17,914 nt of DNA from Bacteroidales bacterium (GTDB lineage Bacteria > Bacteroidota > Bacteroidia > Bacteroidales > P3): NCBI GenBank assembly GCA_031271725.1, contig JAISVE010000083.1, positions 1 to 17,914 of the forward strand. The letters run 5' to 3'. Each line of letters begins with the position of its first letter. The stretch's first letter is position 1. Of the stretch, positions 16,236 through 17,914 are shown piece after piece. The notes under the pieces are model-generated. The model ran no database searches. It saw only the letters and a list, made by a program, of their open reading frames with translations, and was not told the origin of the DNA. The position numbers and the translations under genes were made by a program.

Positions 16236-16934
16236 TTACATAAAAACTTCGTGCAAAACTTGCAGTGATTTTATATTCGGCAAACCTGTGTGAATGCGGT
16301 AGTAGTGCAACATTGCTTCGAGCAGGGTCAGCCGTTCTCTTACTATTTTTTCGTGTATAAGTTTGTCCCATAATTCCGCTTTCCGCCCCTGAAAATAATC
16401 CTCATGCAACGGTTTTTCTTCACAAAAACAACCATCCCGCAAATTGAAATACTTTTGCGCTTCTTTCTGCTGTTGCTTTTGCTTTTGCGGACTGAAGCCG
16501 AGATGTGCCGTTATGTCAAGCAAAAACAGAATATGAAAATCAGGCTGCGACTCATTATTGTCAAAGTCCTGTAATTTCTCTTTTATAAAATCAAACAATT
16601 CTGTATTTTGAGTTTCGTTGGCAAGAACATGCGACAGGACTTCAGCAAGAAATTGAACAACGGTGCTTTTCTTTATATCTTGATAAATTGTTTTATACGT
16701 CCGGACAATCCTTACATCCTTGATATATCCGAGTTTATCGTCTTGCGTGGCGTTCATAATAAATTCAAGATTGGTAAGCGGAAAGAAAAACGCACTTTGT
16801 TTCTTCTTTCCACCCTGCACACCCTTAACAATAAAATGCCTTATTCCGCCCTGTCGCGTGAAAATATGCACTATACTGCTATTCTCGCCGTACTTTATCT
16901 TTCTCAGTATTATACCTTCTGTTACAATTTGCAT
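16236..16934 (-). CDS. recO: DNA repair protein RecO
   Basis: 232 aa. The N-terminal OB-fold shows EGIILRKIKYGENSSIVHIF, TRQGGIRHFIVKG and FFPLTNLEF. A helical C-terminal domain carries LAEVLSHVLANE and ends in the AMLHYYRIHTGLPNIKSLQVLHEVF typical of this phylum (seen in part here). RecO binds ssDNA and RecR and loads RecA onto SSB-coated gaps. The classical four-Cys zinc finger is absent; only a CFC remnant near residues 169-171 is visible, common among Bacteroidetes RecO proteins to my knowledge. A Q/K-rich run (about 150-162) lies in the middle. First gene of the recO - flavin reductase - comF - M16 group. Confidence 0.92.
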   Translation of the reverse strand: MQIVTEGIILRKIKYGENSSIVHIFTRQGGIRHFIVKGVQGGKKKQSAFFFPLTNLEFIMNATQDDKLGYIKDVRIVRTYKTIYQDIKKSTVVQFLAEVLSHVLANETQNTELFDFIKEKLQDFDNNESQPDFHILFLLDITAHLGFSPQKQKQQQKEAQKYFNLRDGCFCEEKPLHEDYFQGRKAELWDKLIHEKIVRERLTLLEAMLHYYRIHTGLPNIKSLQVLHEVFM

Positions 16935-16973
16935 ATCGTTATTCGGAAAGTTCTAAATCCTCAAATTTCCAAG

Positions 16974-17007
16974 TTGCATTAGCGGTTAATAATTTTATTT
17001 AACTTTG
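16974..17007 (+). promoter_or_regulatory. Candidate promoter for the CPBP protease gene
   Basis: The -7 box TAACTTTG (17000-17007) matches TAnnTTTG; TTG at 16974-16976 lies 23 nt upstream, slightly long. Transcription would start near 17014, 17 nt before ATG 17031. Confidence 0.55.
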
Positions 17008-17008
17008 T

Positions 17009-17016
17009 CAAATATA
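17009..17016 (-). promoter_or_regulatory. Candidate -7 box for the recO group, back to back with the CPBP promoter
   Basis: On the minus strand these bases read TATATTTG, matching TAnnTTTG. They lie one base from the plus-strand box. No good -33 TTG is seen at the right distance. It lies 75 nt before the recO start, and no better candidate was found in the gap. Confidence 0.35.
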
Positions 17017-17030
17017 TTTAATCCAAAATT

Positions 17031-17914
17031 ATGAAAAATTTTCTATCTATTAAAAATACGCCGGCGTGGCTGCAACTAATTTATTTTTTTCTTATAGCCC
17101 TTGGCTGCTACCTGCTTTTTAGCGTAATAAGCATTGTAATCCCCATGTTCAGTGGCAATTTTTCCGCAATGGCAACCGACACTTTAAGTCCCACAATGCT
17201 TTGGATTATACAAACAATTACCGCTATCGGTGTATTTATTTTTCCTGCCCTTTGGTTTAGCTATGCAAGGCAAGAGCGAGTAAACACTTTTTTCCGTTTG
17301 GGTACACGTTACAGCAACACTTGGCTACTGTGGGGGCTTCTGTGGATTGTTTCAATTCCTCTGCTCGGCTATATTGTACAGTGGAACGCTCATATCTCAC
17401 TCCCCGCCTCTCTTTCAAGTTTGGAACAATGGTTCCGCACAATGGAACAGGCAGCCGAACAAGTTACAAATATACTTCTTTCCCAAAACACAATCAGCGG
17501 AATTTCGCTTAACCTGCTAATTATTGCAGTGCTGCCTGCTGTTAGCGAGGAGTTATTTTTCAGGGGCGTAATCCTGCGTCTGCTTTCCGAATGGTGGAGT
17601 AAGAAGCGTAAAACTGCCGCCGCACCTACTGCTGCTGCTGTGCCTGCTACTGCCGATGAAACTGTTGCAATAACAAGTACCAACAGTGCAATGACAGGCA
17701 AACAACATACGCTTGGGCTCCATCTTGCAGTCTGGGTTTCAGCTATAATTTTCAGTGCAATCCACTTCCAATTTTTCGGCTTTGTTCCACGCGTACTGCT
17801 TGGAGTATTGCTCGGCTACGCTTACATTTACAGCGGCTCGCTTTTAGTACCTATCGGCATACACTTTATAAACAATGCCTCTGCTGTTTTGCTTTACTCC
17901 AGCACCAATCCTAT
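17031..17914 (+). CDS. CPBP-family (CAAX protease/bacteriocin-processing) intramembrane metalloprotease, 3' partial
   Basis: The frame is open from ATG 17031 to the window edge (294 codons seen), so the C-terminus is missing. It has several hydrophobic helices (about 14-38, 60-78, 98-118, 158-172) and the three Abi/CPBP motifs. These are SEELFFRGV (Glu173, Glu174, Arg178), SAIHFQF (His245) and HFINN (His278, Asn282), so the metal site looks intact. Family members cleave prenylated or small peptides, or have other membrane roles; this one's substrate is unknown. Between motifs 1 and 2, residues 191-227 form a basic then Ala/Pro/Thr-rich insert that I do not expect in relatives. It is transcribed divergently from recO. 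Confidence 0.9.
   Translation, partial: MKNFLSIKNTPAWLQLIYFFLIALGCYLLFSVISIVIPMFSGNFSAMATDTLSPTMLWIIQTITAIGVFIFPALWFSYARQERVNTFFRLGTRYSNTWLLWGLLWIVSIPLLGYIVQWNAHISLPASLSSLEQWFRTMEQAAEQVTNILLSQNTISGISLNLLIIAVLPAVSEELFFRGVILRLLSEWWSKKRKTAAAPTAAAVPATADETVAITSTNSAMTGKQHTLGLHLAVWVSAIIFSAIHFQFFGFVPRVLLGVLLGYAYIYSGSLLVPIGIHFINNASAVLLYSSTNP

Overview
The window looks like chromosomal DNA of a member of the Bacteroidota, most likely Bacteroidales. Evidence: TAnnTTTG promoter boxes with TTG/TTTG about 19-23 bp upstream, almost no Shine-Dalgarno sites, a GldH lipoprotein, a type IX secretion (T9SS) type B cargo protein, a Bacteroidetes-type PBP1A, a RicT/PSP1 protein, and a long two-domain M16 lipoprotein peptidase. 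No transposase, integrase, phage gene, plasmid gene or CRISPR array was seen. Genes are tightly packed and no stretch over 300 bases lacks one.

Layout. Plus strand, 1-7383: a RicT-like protein running in frame, with no stop, into a GldH lipoprotein domain (5' end outside the window); the bifunctional penicillin-binding protein PBP1A; a secreted repeat protein with a T9SS type B C-terminal domain, flanked by inverted arrays of 7-bp repeats; and a two-domain RidA/YjgF-family protein. A hairpin terminator at 7408-7433 serves both strands. Minus strand, 7459-7813: tRNA-Glu(TTC) followed 19 nt later by rpsT, behind a near-consensus Bacteroidetes promoter. Plus strand, 7926-11856: the tRNA methylthiotransferase gene mtaB and a membrane pyrophosphatase gene hppA with its own promoter and a 12-bp palindrome. 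A second bidirectional terminator lies at 11870-11901. Minus strand, 16934-11924: recO, a lipoprotein-like flavin reductase homologue, comF and an M16 peptidase, probably one transcription unit. Plus strand, 17031 to the window end: a CPBP-family membrane protease, cut by the window edge.

Functional themes are cell envelope and gliding/T9SS (gldH, PBP1A, the type B cargo, M16), translation (tRNA-Glu, rpsT, mtaB), DNA repair and uptake (recO, comF) and energetics (hppA). Most of this is core genome. The most unusual points are the apparent RicT-GldH fusion, the heptamer repeats around the T9SS cargo gene, a lipoprotein signal on a flavin-reductase fold, the Ala/Thr-rich insert in the CPBP protease, and the tRNA-Glu/rpsT dicistron. 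No convincing new multi-gene system was found.
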